NCBI GenBank assembly: GCA_016840185.1
Contig: JAEOSV010000129.1
Span: forward strand, 1-15,995
Source: Candidatus Hermodarchaeota archaeon
GTDB lineage: Archaea; Asgardarchaeota; Hermodarchaeia; Hermodarchaeales; Hermodarchaeaceae
Reading direction: 5' to 3'
Length of the DNA: 15,995 nt
Below the pieces are notes generated by a model. It was not told the origin of the DNA. It saw only the letters and a list, made by a program, of their open reading frames with translations, and made no database searches. Position 1 is the first letter of the stretch. Each line of letters opens with the position of its first letter. Below are positions 1 through 7,230 of the stretch, piece after piece. Made by a program: the position numbers and the translations under genes.

Positions 1-1936
1 CAAGCCAAAGGGGGACATCGACCCACGGATACCAGTTTTCATACAATGATTCAATGAAGAACTGAGCGGGATTAGCATTGGGATTCCGTACCCATGTGAT
101 TTCACCGTTGGCACAGTTAATCACGGCAAAGCCAAGGAGCCGAAGATATGCGGATTGAGCATATTGCAGTTGCATTGGGTATCCACTAAATATTGGTACA
201 CAATAGTAGGCCTCCTGTTCGATTCGATCGAATACGAGATATGGATCGTGATCGGTATACATGAAAGGGAGCAGAATTGCTTGTGTCCGTAGTTGGATAT
301 CACGGTGCAAGAGGAGGTTCGCGGAGGGTTCATTGAAGGCTAACCAAGTAAAGCTCAAATCATCAACACTCCAAACCAGTTTCTTGAGGGCCAGTTCTGA
401 GCCAGTTAGTATGTAGTCGGGTTCGCCTTCAAAACTATACACACCGGTCTCAGGAGCAATGTTTGTATCGACTAAGACAAACCCTTCGAATCCGTCGTTG
501 AATTCCGAAGGAGGACTCTCACCATAATAGATGGGCATGTTGGCATTGACACCGAAGATACTATAGAATTGGCTTGCACTCAGGAATTCACCATTGGCAC
601 TACTTGCGTCCAGCGCAGAAGCGCCTTCCGCGTGTGTGTAGAGGATGTACTCCTTGTGGAAGTCATCTCGACTGGGTGGGGTGAGTGAATATGGGGTTAT
701 CCAGTATTCTCGTCCACCCACATAGACGATATCACTGTCTGATAGAGACATCCAGTTGGATATGGTCTGGCTTCTCATCTTGTTTCGACTAGCTTCAAAG
801 TCCCAGAGTCTCGCGTGCCCAAGGACTTCTCCATCCGAGACCCCTGAATCATTGACTAAGACCTCATAGGGGAGTTCGCTAACATCTGGTCCGCCAGCCC
901 AGTTCGTGAATTGAATTTCTTTAGTCACGAGTGGGTCCCAGTGCCAGGGCTCCCACATTTGACCCTGAATGGGACCAGCTACGAGGTATCCAGTAAAGAT
1001 GGCTGGGCCAACTATCAGTGCAACTGTGACGATTCCCAAGCCTGTGTAAATCTTGCGATTCATTCGTGGGACTTCTCCGGCTCGACCGAATCGACCGAAG
1101 ATGGTTAACCCAAAGGAGATGCCACAGACCACTGCGAAGAAAACGAATAAGATGAGGATTTGGAAAACGAAGAATTGGGTGCCAATATCGACTTCTATGT
1201 AAGGCACACCGAGTAGTATCCATAAAAGACCGAGAACCACGATGAAGGAAATTGAGGCTAAGACACGAACTTCTGGGTATTCGGTCGAGCGCCCTATGCG
1301 TCCGAAGTAATGGACGAGATCAAAGACGACACGAACACCGATTACAATGAGTAGTAAGGTCATGAACGTGAAGAAAATAGTGTATTGGACTTCGATGGTT
1401 GAGGTCAGGTTTGATACTACTTCCAGAGGGACCATGGGATTGAAGATGAGTTGAAAGACTTCAGGCACTTGACCCCAGTTCCCAACTCCTGAGGCGGAGC
1501 TCTGGAAGAGGAGTGCGACGTATCGCATATTTTCCGCAAAAATGAAGGTGAGTAGGAAATACGATCCGACAAATAGGAGGGCTTTCCAGCCGACAACCAT
1601 GTACCAGGCTGGCACTCGCCTGTCACTAAGTCTATCACTCATATAGATGAGGTTCAAGGTTTTTGATTCCCAGGGTAATCCAACAAAGGTAATGATTATC
1701 GCCATGGGAACGCCAACAAAGAAAAGTAAGCCGTTGAGAGAGTAGGTGGCCCACCAGGACACACCTGCTTTGGTAAGATACATGACTTCCAGCATCTTCC
1801 AATCGAGGAACAGATTCTGAATGCCGATGGCTGAAACGGCTATTACTCCGATAATTATTGCTACGACGATGACTCCTACCAGAATCTTACGCCGAGATAA
1901 ACCAATTGAAATGATACGTCGAGATTCATAACCCAA
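1..1936 (-). CDS. UPF0182-family membrane protein, N-terminal ~645 residues (runs off left edge)
   Basis: Minus-strand translation is open from about 1945 to base 1 with no stop, so the C-terminus lies outside the window. The first ~275 residues hold seven hydrophobic segments (the first is KILVGVIVVAIIIGVIAV). A large, probably extracytoplasmic domain follows with UPF0182 hallmarks: an ARLWD motif after the last helix, then EYILYTHAEGA, IYYGE, and LLHRDIQLRTQAILLPF followed by DHDPYLVFD. Family members are about 900 residues, so roughly two thirds is present. The proposed start is TTG at 1936 with SD-like AAAGGTG 6 nt upstream; GTG at 1945 is also in frame, and a TGA two codons before it closes the frame. 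No ATG start fits. A TATA-like TTATGATAT near 1982-1990 would give a short leader. The gene is divergent from the CooC-like gene. The family's function is unknown, and I infer an envelope role only from the topology. Confidence 0.88.
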   Translation of the reverse strand, partial: MGYESRRIISIGLSRRKILVGVIVVAIIIGVIAVSAIGIQNLFLDWKMLEVMYLTKAGVSWWATYSLNGLLFFVGVPMAIIITFVGLPWESKTLNLIYMSDRLSDRRVPAWYMVVGWKALLFVGSYFLLTFIFAENMRYVALLFQSSASGVGNWGQVPEVFQLIFNPMVPLEVVSNLTSTIEVQYTIFFTFMTLLLIVIGVRVVFDLVHYFGRIGRSTEYPEVRVLASISFIVVLGLLWILLGVPYIEVDIGTQFFVFQILILFVFFAVVCGISFGLTIFGRFGRAGEVPRMNRKIYTGLGIVTVALIVGPAIFTGYLVAGPIQGQMWEPWHWDPLVTKEIQFTNWAGGPDVSELPYEVLVNDSGVSDGEVLGHARLWDFEASRNKMRSQTISNWMSLSDSDIVYVGGREYWITPYSLTPPSRDDFHKEYILYTHAEGASALDASSANGEFLSASQFYSIFGVNANMPIYYGESPPSEFNDGFEGFVLVDTNIAPETGVYSFEGEPDYILTGSELALKKLVWSVDDLSFTWLAFNEPSANLLLHRDIQLRTQAILLPFMYTDHDPYLVFDRIEQEAYYCVPIFSGYPMQLQYAQSAYLRLLGFAVINCANGEITWVRNPNANPAQFFIESLYENWYPWVDVPLWL

Positions 1937-2092
1937 ATCCAACACCTTTCAAGGAACACGTATTAGCGAGGTTCCTCTGGCATATCATAAGAAGTTTAGG
2001 TTTAAGACTTTTGAGTTACGGCTAGAGATAATGCTTGCAAAAGGGTTAAGTTCCACTATTTGAAATGGCTGGCAGAATCGGCAGGGATTATC
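1937..2092. promoter_or_regulatory. Divergent promoter region, UPF0182 / cooC-like
   Basis: This AT-rich stretch separates two divergent genes. On the plus strand TTTAAG at 2001-2006 is a plausible TATA box for the CooC-like gene, with a leader of about 60 nt. On the minus strand TTATGATAT (about 1982-1990) could serve the UPF0182 gene. The SD of the CooC-like gene is AGGGA, 5 nt before ATG 2093. The boxes are short and were found by eye, so their exact positions are tentative. Confidence 0.4.
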
Positions 2093-2911
2093 ATGCGACA
2101 GAAACTGGTCGTCTCCGTATCAGGTAAAGGTGGCGTGGGAAAAACCACCATCACCACGTTACTCCTTCGTTCATTGCTTAGTCACACCAAGCATCAGCTC
2201 CTTGTCGTAGATGCAGATCCTGTGATGAATCTGCCTGCGATGCTTAATGTCTCTATCGAGATGTCAGTGGGAGAGGCTGCAACACAGCTTCGTGAAGATA
2301 TCGATGCTGGAGCAATTCCAGCCGCGTCCTCCAAGCAAGACCGATTGGAAGGGGAGGTATACGAAGCCTTGGTTGAGGGTGAGAAGTTTGATTTTCTTGC
2401 CATGGGTCGCACTGAAGGCGAAGGGTGTTACTGTTTTGTCAACCGAGTTCTTACTCAAATCCTTGATACAATCACAACGAACTATGATGTGACTCTCCTC
2501 GATATGGATGCAGGGCTCGAGCACCTAAGCCGTCGTACTGACCGTAATGTGGATGTTTTGATCATTGTCATCGATCCATCCAAAATGGCCTTTGATGCTG
2601 CCGTTCGTATCAAAGAACTAGCGAAGGAAGTCCATATCGAGTTCAAACGTATCTGGGTTATCGCCAACCGATTTCCTCCCTCCCTCATCGATGAAAACGC
2701 TGCAAACCTAGAACAACGACTCGCAGACGAAGGATTAACTCTAGTAGGAATTGTCCCGGCTGATGATCAAATTGCCGAGTTCAATCTCAAAGGAAAATCT
2801 CTCCTTAACCTCGAAGATGACCATCCGGCAGTTTTGGCAGTTGACGAAATCGCAAAACGGATTGGCCTTCTCAGTGAGGAACAGCTTTTGGAGCTTCTTG
2901 GACGTTCTTAA
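2093..2911 (+). CDS. cooC: CooC-type CO dehydrogenase maturation ATPase
   Basis: A 272-residue P-loop ATPase of the SIMIBI/MinD class. It has the deviant Walker A SGKGGVGKTT at residues 10-19, DADP at 40-43, and the CooC hallmark MGRTEGEGCYC with a Cys-x-Cys pair at 112 and 114, followed by LLDMDAGLEHLSRRT. In known CooC proteins the CxC pair lies at the dimer interface and binds nickel, and ATP hydrolysis drives nickel insertion into the C-cluster of Ni-Fe CO dehydrogenase. I chose ATG 2093 over the in-frame TTG at 2060 because the Walker A would then begin at the usual distance and an AGGGA SD sits 5 nt upstream. No CODH/ACS genes lie in the window, so the partner must be elsewhere. AcsF-type (acetyl-CoA synthase) specificity cannot be excluded. 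Confidence 0.9.
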   Translation: MRQKLVVSVSGKGGVGKTTITTLLLRSLLSHTKHQLLVVDADPVMNLPAMLNVSIEMSVGEAATQLREDIDAGAIPAASSKQDRLEGEVYEALVEGEKFDFLAMGRTEGEGCYCFVNRVLTQILDTITTNYDVTLLDMDAGLEHLSRRTDRNVDVLIIVIDPSKMAFDAAVRIKELAKEVHIEFKRIWVIANRFPPSLIDENAANLEQRLADEGLTLVGIVPADDQIAEFNLKGKSLLNLEDDHPAVLAVDEIAKRIGLLSEEQLLELLGRS

Positions 2912-2932
2912 CCGGCTGGTCATCAGTTTCAG

Positions 2933-2949
2933 TTTTTTCTTTAAAGAAA
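2933..2949 (+). terminator. T-tract and 14-bp palindrome after cooC-like gene
   Basis: A run of six T (2933-2938) leads into a perfect 14-bp palindrome TTTCTTTAAAGAAA (2936-2949), about 20 nt after the CooC-like stop. The T-tract suits archaeal termination. The palindrome could equally be an operator for the downstream DUF362 gene. Confidence 0.35.
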
Positions 2950-2973
2950 GAGCACTTTGAAGAAAAATCACAA

Positions 2974-3031
2974 GTCTTTTTTAAAGGGAAACTAAAGGAG
3001 TCCCGGATATTGAGGGTTTTCCGAAAGGTGA
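2974..3031 (+). promoter_or_regulatory. Candidate promoter and RBS of DUF362 gene
   Basis: CTTTTTTAAAG near 2975-2985 resembles an archaeal TATA box, with a predicted transcription start about 25 nt later. The SD-like AAAGGTGA at 3024-3031 ends 9 nt before ATG 3041. An ATG at 3033 is out of frame and is not the start. Confidence 0.4.
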
Positions 3032-3040
3032 AATGAAAAG

Positions 3041-3943
3041 ATGCCATCAGATGTGTACATAATCAAAGCAGACAAGCGAAGCAAAGCAATAACACAATTA
3101 ATCGAACAATCCGACCTGAAACAATTCAACAAGAAACAAATCGCTCTCAAAGCGAATTACAATAGTGCCGATCCTTTCCCGGCACAAACCCATCTGGAGA
3201 CCTTGAAAACAATCGTAAAAGGGCTTCAAAATGCCGGAGCTAAAGAGATTTTGATGGGTGAGCGAAGTGGCATGGGTAACACTCAAGAGGTTCTTGAAAA
3301 GAGCGGAGTTTTCGAGTTAGCAAAGAAAATCAAACTGAAGGTTCAAGTACTCAATGACTTACCTCTCTCCGGTTGGTTACATTGTGATGTCGAAGGTTCC
3401 CATTGGGATCGAGGATTTCTCTTTGCCCGTTTGTTCATTGATGCAGATGCCATTGTTCAAACCTGTTGCTTAAAGACGCACATGTTTGGTGGACACTTTA
3501 CCCTATCATTGAAGAATTCGGTAGGAATGGTTGCTCGATACAATCCTCAAGACGGGTACGATTACATGGGTGAACTCCATGGGTCTCCACACCAACGGGA
3601 AATGATTGCTGAAATCAATACCGCCTACGAACCCGCCTTCATTCTCATGGACGGTTCAACAGCTTTTGTCAAAGGCGGTCCTGCCATGGGTGATGAAACC
3701 CAACCAAACGTATTCCTTGCAGGGACAGACCGTTTAGCCATTGATTCCGTGGGTGTAGCGATTCTTCGTCACTATGGGACGACACCCGAGGTTGAGAAAG
3801 GAACTATTTTTGAACAAGCTCAACTCATTCGCGCAGCAGAACTAGGATTAGGTGCAACCACTCTGAGAGATATTAAACTCCATCCGCTTGACGAACACTC
3901 AGAGAAGCTAAGCGAAGATATCATTGCCCAATTTGCTAAGTAA
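3041..3943 (+). CDS. DUF362 domain-containing protein, no ferredoxin domain
   Basis: A 300-residue protein matching the DUF362 fold. It has an N-terminal alpha/beta region, the core motif KTHMFGGHFTLSLKNSVGMV around 145-164, DGSTAFVKGGPAMG at 204-217, and NVFLAGTDRLAIDSVG at 223-238. Many DUF362 proteins end in a 2[4Fe-4S] ferredoxin domain; this one stops without any CxxCxxC cluster, so it is the short form. A Cys pair (142-143) sits next to the core motif. The family's activity is not established. It lies about 130 nt downstream of the CooC-like gene on the same strand but has its own promoter-like sequence, so cotranscription is uncertain. It is convergent with the phosphoribosyltransferase, with a gap of only 14 nt. 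Confidence 0.85.
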   Translation: MPSDVYIIKADKRSKAITQLIEQSDLKQFNKKQIALKANYNSADPFPAQTHLETLKTIVKGLQNAGAKEILMGERSGMGNTQEVLEKSGVFELAKKIKLKVQVLNDLPLSGWLHCDVEGSHWDRGFLFARLFIDADAIVQTCCLKTHMFGGHFTLSLKNSVGMVARYNPQDGYDYMGELHGSPHQREMIAEINTAYEPAFILMDGSTAFVKGGPAMGDETQPNVFLAGTDRLAIDSVGVAILRHYGTTPEVEKGTIFEQAQLIRAAELGLGATTLRDIKLHPLDEHSEKLSEDIIAQFAK

Positions 3944-3957
3944 CCATCTAACTAGAA

Positions 3958-4617
3958 TCAAATCTTTTGTTGTTTTCGAAACCCACGGAGTTGTTCGATG
4001 ACTTCCTCTTCTGAGACATCGTACCAATTTTGATACGCATCAGCTACCGCAAACACAAACCCTGTTCCTATATGAGGACAAATCAGTTCATCAGCTATAG
4101 GCTGTACTTTGGCTACAGCGCTTGCTGAAGCGGTAGGCACTGCTACGATTATTTTTTGCGAACATACTTGTTGGACGGATTGAATCGCTGCCAACATTGT
4201 ATATCCGGAAGCCAGGCCATCATCTACAAGCACAACAATTCGATTTTCAGGAGAAAACAAACCCACCAATCCTTCGAAAGCGTTTTTGCGTTGGTCGATC
4301 TGATTTTTGGTTTCCTGAATTACTTGTTGAATCTCGGCTTCGGTCAATTCAATTCTATCGACCAAGGGTTGATTGAGGATTACTGTTCCCAGTGATGTTA
4401 TTGCTCCAAATCCCGCTTCAGGATTAAAGGGAATTTGTAGTTTTCTCACAATAAGTAAGTCTACATCGGTATTCAACACACGTGCGATGGGGAGAGCAAC
4501 AGCGAGTCCCCCATTAGGAATTGCTAGAACCAATGGTGGCGTGCGAAAATCCTGCTCTTGAAGTAATTTTCCTAACAAGTTTCCGGCTGCAAATCGATTC
4601 TGGTATTGTGCACCCAT
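3958..4617 (-). CDS. Phosphoribosyltransferase (type I PRTase fold)
   Basis: A 219-residue protein with the diagnostic PRPP-binding motif IVVLVDDGLASGYTM at about 127-141. Upstream are LAIPNGGLAVALPIARVL at about 31-48 and LLIVRKLQIPFNPEAGFGAI at about 54-73. This layout matches the stand-alone PRTase-like family also found in mycobacteria and cyanobacteria, often beside stress or hydrolase genes, rather than a dedicated purine or pyrimidine salvage enzyme. The accepted base is unknown. A TATA-like GATTATATC lies near 4680-4688 on the minus strand. The gene is divergent from the PhoU-like regulator and convergent with DUF362. No strong SD was seen before ATG 4617. Confidence 0.82.
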   Translation of the reverse strand: MGAQYQNRFAAGNLLGKLLQEQDFRTPPLVLAIPNGGLAVALPIARVLNTDVDLLIVRKLQIPFNPEAGFGAITSLGTVILNQPLVDRIELTEAEIQQVIQETKNQIDQRKNAFEGLVGLFSPENRIVVLVDDGLASGYTMLAAIQSVQQVCSQKIIVAVPTASASAVAKVQPIADELICPHIGTGFVFAVADAYQNWYDVSEEEVIEQLRGFRKQQKI

Positions 4618-4744
4618 CCATGAACACCATGAACCTTGATTTCATCTAGCTAAGGAGACATAATCCCCTAAATATTCATGATATAATCGTAGATGCCTCT
4701 AATCATCAGAGCTTTTTTGAGGGAGAAGGCAACTGTTCAACCAG

Positions 4745-4768
4745 TATATACTCTCGTTATGTACGGAG
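4745..4768 (+). promoter_or_regulatory. Promoter and RBS of AbrB-PhoU regulator
   Basis: TATATA at 4745-4750 lies about 30 nt before ATG 4779, the spacing expected for a leaderless or very short-leader archaeal transcript. GGAG at 4765-4768 is 10 nt from ATG 4779 but only 1 nt from the in-frame TTG at 4770, which favours the ATG as start. Confidence 0.45.
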
Positions 4769-4778
4769 CTTGAAATCC

Positions 4779-5924
4779 ATGGAAGTACGTAAGGTTATGC
4801 GTTTAGGGATGTCTTCCCTTGTTGTTTCAGTCCCCAAGGAATGGGCAGATAAATATTCACTCGATCAAGAAAGCCGACTCGTGCTCATCCCCCAATCCGA
4901 TGGAAGCATCGCCCTTTACCCTCAAACCATTCCTCGCGAAAAACCTCGGACAATAACTCTCAAAACGAAACCCGATGATACACCAGGTCTTCTCGAGCAA
5001 CGAATGATTGCCGCCTATCTCACTGACTTTGATGAAATCCACATTCAATCAGAAGGTGTCATTTCATCAGAGCAACGAGACCGATTACGCGGATATCTTC
5101 GACTCCTTACTGGCTACCAAATTATGGAATCAAGCTCGAGCCATTTATTGATTCTCAATGTTGCACGAGTGTCCGAAATGGACGTTGAACGTGCACTTTA
5201 CAGAGCACACACCATCGCTACTTCCATGCTCAAAGACGCCCTCAAAGCCCTTCAGGCCCGTGATACTAATATGGCTCGCACTGTAATCGGCCTCGATGAA
5301 GATGTCAACCAATTTTACTACCTGGTCAACAAACAGCTTCGACGGGCACTCCTTGATCCAAACGTTATGAGTCGCATTAACATCACAGCCATCGATGCTC
5401 TAAACTACACCATGGTGCTTCATGCCATCCATTCAGCAGCGCAAGCCTCCAAAGCCATCGCCAATGCATTACTCACCCTGGGCGACCAAGATTGCCCACC
5501 AGAGATTCTTAAACTCGCCCTTCGAAACGGGCAATTCGCCACTCGGCTCTTTGAAGACTCGGCGAAAGCCTTCCTTACCCGTGATGATACCCTCGCCAAT
5601 GAAGTCATCAATAAAGGTGGCTCCTGTCCACCCATGCGCCAACAAGCCGAACGCCTCATGGAACGCCACCTCGTAAAAATCTGCGAAGAAATGCTTCCCA
5701 CCCTTACACCAGAGGCTTGCACACTCTTTGGTCCACGGCAAGTAGCCCTTACCGTCCTTGAACAAGTCTTCCAAAGCAACAGCCAAATTGCCGTTGCAGC
5801 CGCAACCATCGCTGAACGAGCCATTTGGCGAACCCTTGAAACACAACAACCCCCAGGAAAAATTACGAAACCCAAGAGAAAATCCAAACCTAAAGCCAAA
5901 AAATCGAAGAAAGCAGAAAAGTGA
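4779..5924 (+). CDS. Archaeal AbrB/SpoVT-PhoU domain regulator
   Basis: A 381-residue protein from ATG 4779 (TTG 4770 adds three residues). Residues 1-47 (MEVRKVMRLGMSSLVVSVPK, then a basic-acidic stretch and SIALYP) form a SpoVT/AbrB-type swapped-hairpin DNA-binding domain. From about 120 to 330 the protein is all-helical, with two repeats of PhoU type; the acidic LDEDVNQFYYLV near 170 resembles the metal-ligand helix of PhoU. This fusion is common in archaea and is annotated as a phosphate uptake regulator, probably sensing phosphate status and binding promoter DNA. No phosphate transporter genes are in the window. The last ~30 residues are very Lys-rich (KPKRKSKPKAKKSKK), a low-complexity tail that could add nonspecific nucleic-acid binding. 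Confidence 0.85.
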   Translation: MEVRKVMRLGMSSLVVSVPKEWADKYSLDQESRLVLIPQSDGSIALYPQTIPREKPRTITLKTKPDDTPGLLEQRMIAAYLTDFDEIHIQSEGVISSEQRDRLRGYLRLLTGYQIMESSSSHLLILNVARVSEMDVERALYRAHTIATSMLKDALKALQARDTNMARTVIGLDEDVNQFYYLVNKQLRRALLDPNVMSRINITAIDALNYTMVLHAIHSAAQASKAIANALLTLGDQDCPPEILKLALRNGQFATRLFEDSAKAFLTRDDTLANEVINKGGSCPPMRQQAERLMERHLVKICEEMLPTLTPEACTLFGPRQVALTVLEQVFQSNSQIAVAAATIAERAIWRTLETQQPPGKITKPKRKSKPKAKKSKKAEK

Positions 5925-5966
5925 ATTACTAATATTGGAACAAGTTGAATAGGTTTGTGAGTGTTT

Positions 5967-6488
5967 ATGGTAGAGGAACAGAATGCCAAGCTAACATCTT
6001 TAAGAATATTTCCAAAATGCCCGTTCTATAAATCGGTAGTAGTTATCGTTTTGACAATAGCGCTGATCACTTTTGGGACCATCGGAATCTATTTTCTTAA
6101 TTTCTGGGCATCCTTGGTGTATTTGATCTATTCTTCTTTGTATTACTTTCTAGCCATGCCAGTATGGCATTGTCAATACTGCTACTACAAAATCAAAGGT
6201 ACTTCAACAGAGGATAAAACTGATGAGAGATTATTACCGAAGGATGAATGGAAAGAATCGTACTTAACGAAGCATGTTGTTTGTGCGAAAAAGTGGGGAT
6301 ACAATTTCTTCATCATCTGGTTTGTACCTATTATCCTAATTGCCATTTCGTTCTTTCTGAATTTTTCCATATTCGCCGTATTATCGTTGGTTGGCTTTCT
6401 TGGTGCGCTGGGGTCGATTTATTCCTACACGAGGAAGAAAGTCTGTACAAATTGTGTTATCATGGAAGAATGCCATGCTGCCTTTTGA
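5967..6488 (+). CDS. Small membrane protein with paired Cys motifs, unknown function
   Basis: About 173 residues from ATG 5967; an in-frame GTG at 5961 would add two. Two hydrophobic segments (about 25-47 and 49-67, numbered from the GTG) are followed by WHCQYC (Cys71, Cys74), a charged loop, an isolated Cys108, two further hydrophobic segments (115-135 and 136-154), and a C-terminal tail CTNCVIMEEC (Cys162, 165, 171). The two CxxC pairs fall on loops predicted to lie on the same face of the membrane if there are four helices, so they could jointly bind one metal (zinc or iron) or form a redox-active thiol set. I do not recognise the family. It starts 42 nt after the PhoU-like gene on the same strand, with TAATATT near 5930 as a possible promoter. 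Confidence 0.7.
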   Translation: MVEEQNAKLTSLRIFPKCPFYKSVVVIVLTIALITFGTIGIYFLNFWASLVYLIYSSLYYFLAMPVWHCQYCYYKIKGTSTEDKTDERLLPKDEWKESYLTKHVVCAKKWGYNFFIIWFVPIILIAISFFLNFSIFAVLSLVGFLGALGSIYSYTRKKVCTNCVIMEECHAAF

Positions 6489-6751
6489 ACCAAAATGAAA
6501 AGCACTATGACCACCAAAGGCACCTAGCGCCTTTAGATAGCCCATTATTTTCGAGAAAGTTGTCACGAGTGAGTACTGTTGCTTTTCTAATTCTAGTTTA
6601 AATAACCTAGATGAACATCCAAGGCGAATATCTTTACATTTGTCAATAGTTACAGCGCAGCGTGTTAAAGGCTTATATATATCCATTGTATATATGATAT
6701 CAGTAAGGGCAGTATCAGAAATTAACGATTCGGCCCTTGGTTGGGATTAAA
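6489..6751. other. Intergenic region with terminator-like hairpin and tandem TATA boxes
   Basis: No convincing gene is seen here. A 6-bp hairpin AAAGGC/GCCTTT (6516-6534, 7-nt loop) followed by ATTATTTT may end the upstream transcript. TATATATATCC (about 6674-6683) and TATATATGATATC (about 6690-6702) are two consecutive TATA-like boxes that could drive the 6752 gene with a leader of about 30-50 nt. Confidence 0.4.
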
Positions 6752-7063
6752 ATGAGTGAAGGATTACGAAAGGTCGTGGGTTTAATTCCCCAGGACCAAC
6801 GCGAACCTGTTTCCACAGCACTCCTTGATCTGTTGCTAAAGACTAAAGCTGCAAAGAACGTTCCGGCTCGGGAAGCAAAGATGGTGTTGCATCTGATGAT
6901 GCGGGATCTAACTGCCACCGAGATGGGTTTGGAAACCCTTTTCACCTGTGCACTTCGTGCTGAACCGGTGAAAACCCTCGACGTCATCGGTGACGTTCTC
7001 GGTGGCGCAATGGCAGCAGAAGAAGTTGTCAAGGCCTTATCCACCTTGACCGTGACGCAATAA
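6752..7063 (+). CDS. Small helical protein of unknown function
   Basis: 103 residues from ATG 6752 (MSEGLRKVVGLIPQDQ). An in-frame TTG at 6737 is possible but has no better ribosome site. The sequence is Ala/Leu/Lys rich and predicted almost wholly helical, ending in an amphipathic segment (EVVKALSTLTVTQ). There is no Cys cluster, signal peptide or membrane segment, and I recognise no family. It is probably real because tandem TATA-like boxes precede it, a strong terminator-like hairpin follows it, and the composition is normal for a soluble protein. The antisense frame over the same stretch (6715-7044) reads Ser/Arg-rich and looks spurious. Confidence 0.6.
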   Translation: MSEGLRKVVGLIPQDQREPVSTALLDLLLKTKAAKNVPAREAKMVLHLMMRDLTATEMGLETLFTCALRAEPVKTLDVIGDVLGGAMAAEEVVKALSTLTVTQ

Positions 7064-7102
7064 CCACAGGCGTCTTGCTGAGTGCCTCAAGGGATTTCCA
7101 CA

Positions 7103-7147
7103 CATCGGCGGGCCCCCTCGATGATGGACCCGCTGGTGAAATCTTTT
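7103..7147 (+). terminator. Intrinsic-type terminator after small helical gene
   Basis: A 13-position stem pairs 7103-7115 with 7126-7138 around a 10-nt loop. It contains one C-A mismatch and two G-T wobbles, with GCGGG/CCCGC at the core. It is followed by AAATCTTTTTCT, giving the hairpin plus T-run arrangement of an intrinsic terminator. Confidence 0.6.
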
Positions 7148-7230
7148 TCTGGTTTTAGGCTTGTTTTACTTTGAAGTCGGAGTGAAATAGCTATTTATAC
7201 AGACGCGTTCGTGAATTACTGGGATTTCTG

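Noticed and set aside
911..1223. Short open frames on both strands inside the first 1.9 kb
   Set aside because: The UPF0182 frame runs uninterrupted through this region with family motifs, so these are shadows.
2060..2092. TTG 2060 as start of the CooC-like gene
   Set aside because: It would add 11 residues not found before the P-loop in this family, while ATG 2093 has its own SD.
5420..5989. Long minus-strand open frame (189 codons) over the AbrB-PhoU gene
   Set aside because: It lies antisense to a well-supported protein with domain motifs and has no SD. It reads as low-complexity Ser/Arg/Cys.
6715..7044. Open frame of 109 codons antisense to the small helical gene
   Set aside because: Composition is Ser/Arg/Thr-rich and typical of a shadow frame. 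The plus-strand frame has promoter and terminator signals and a normal protein composition.
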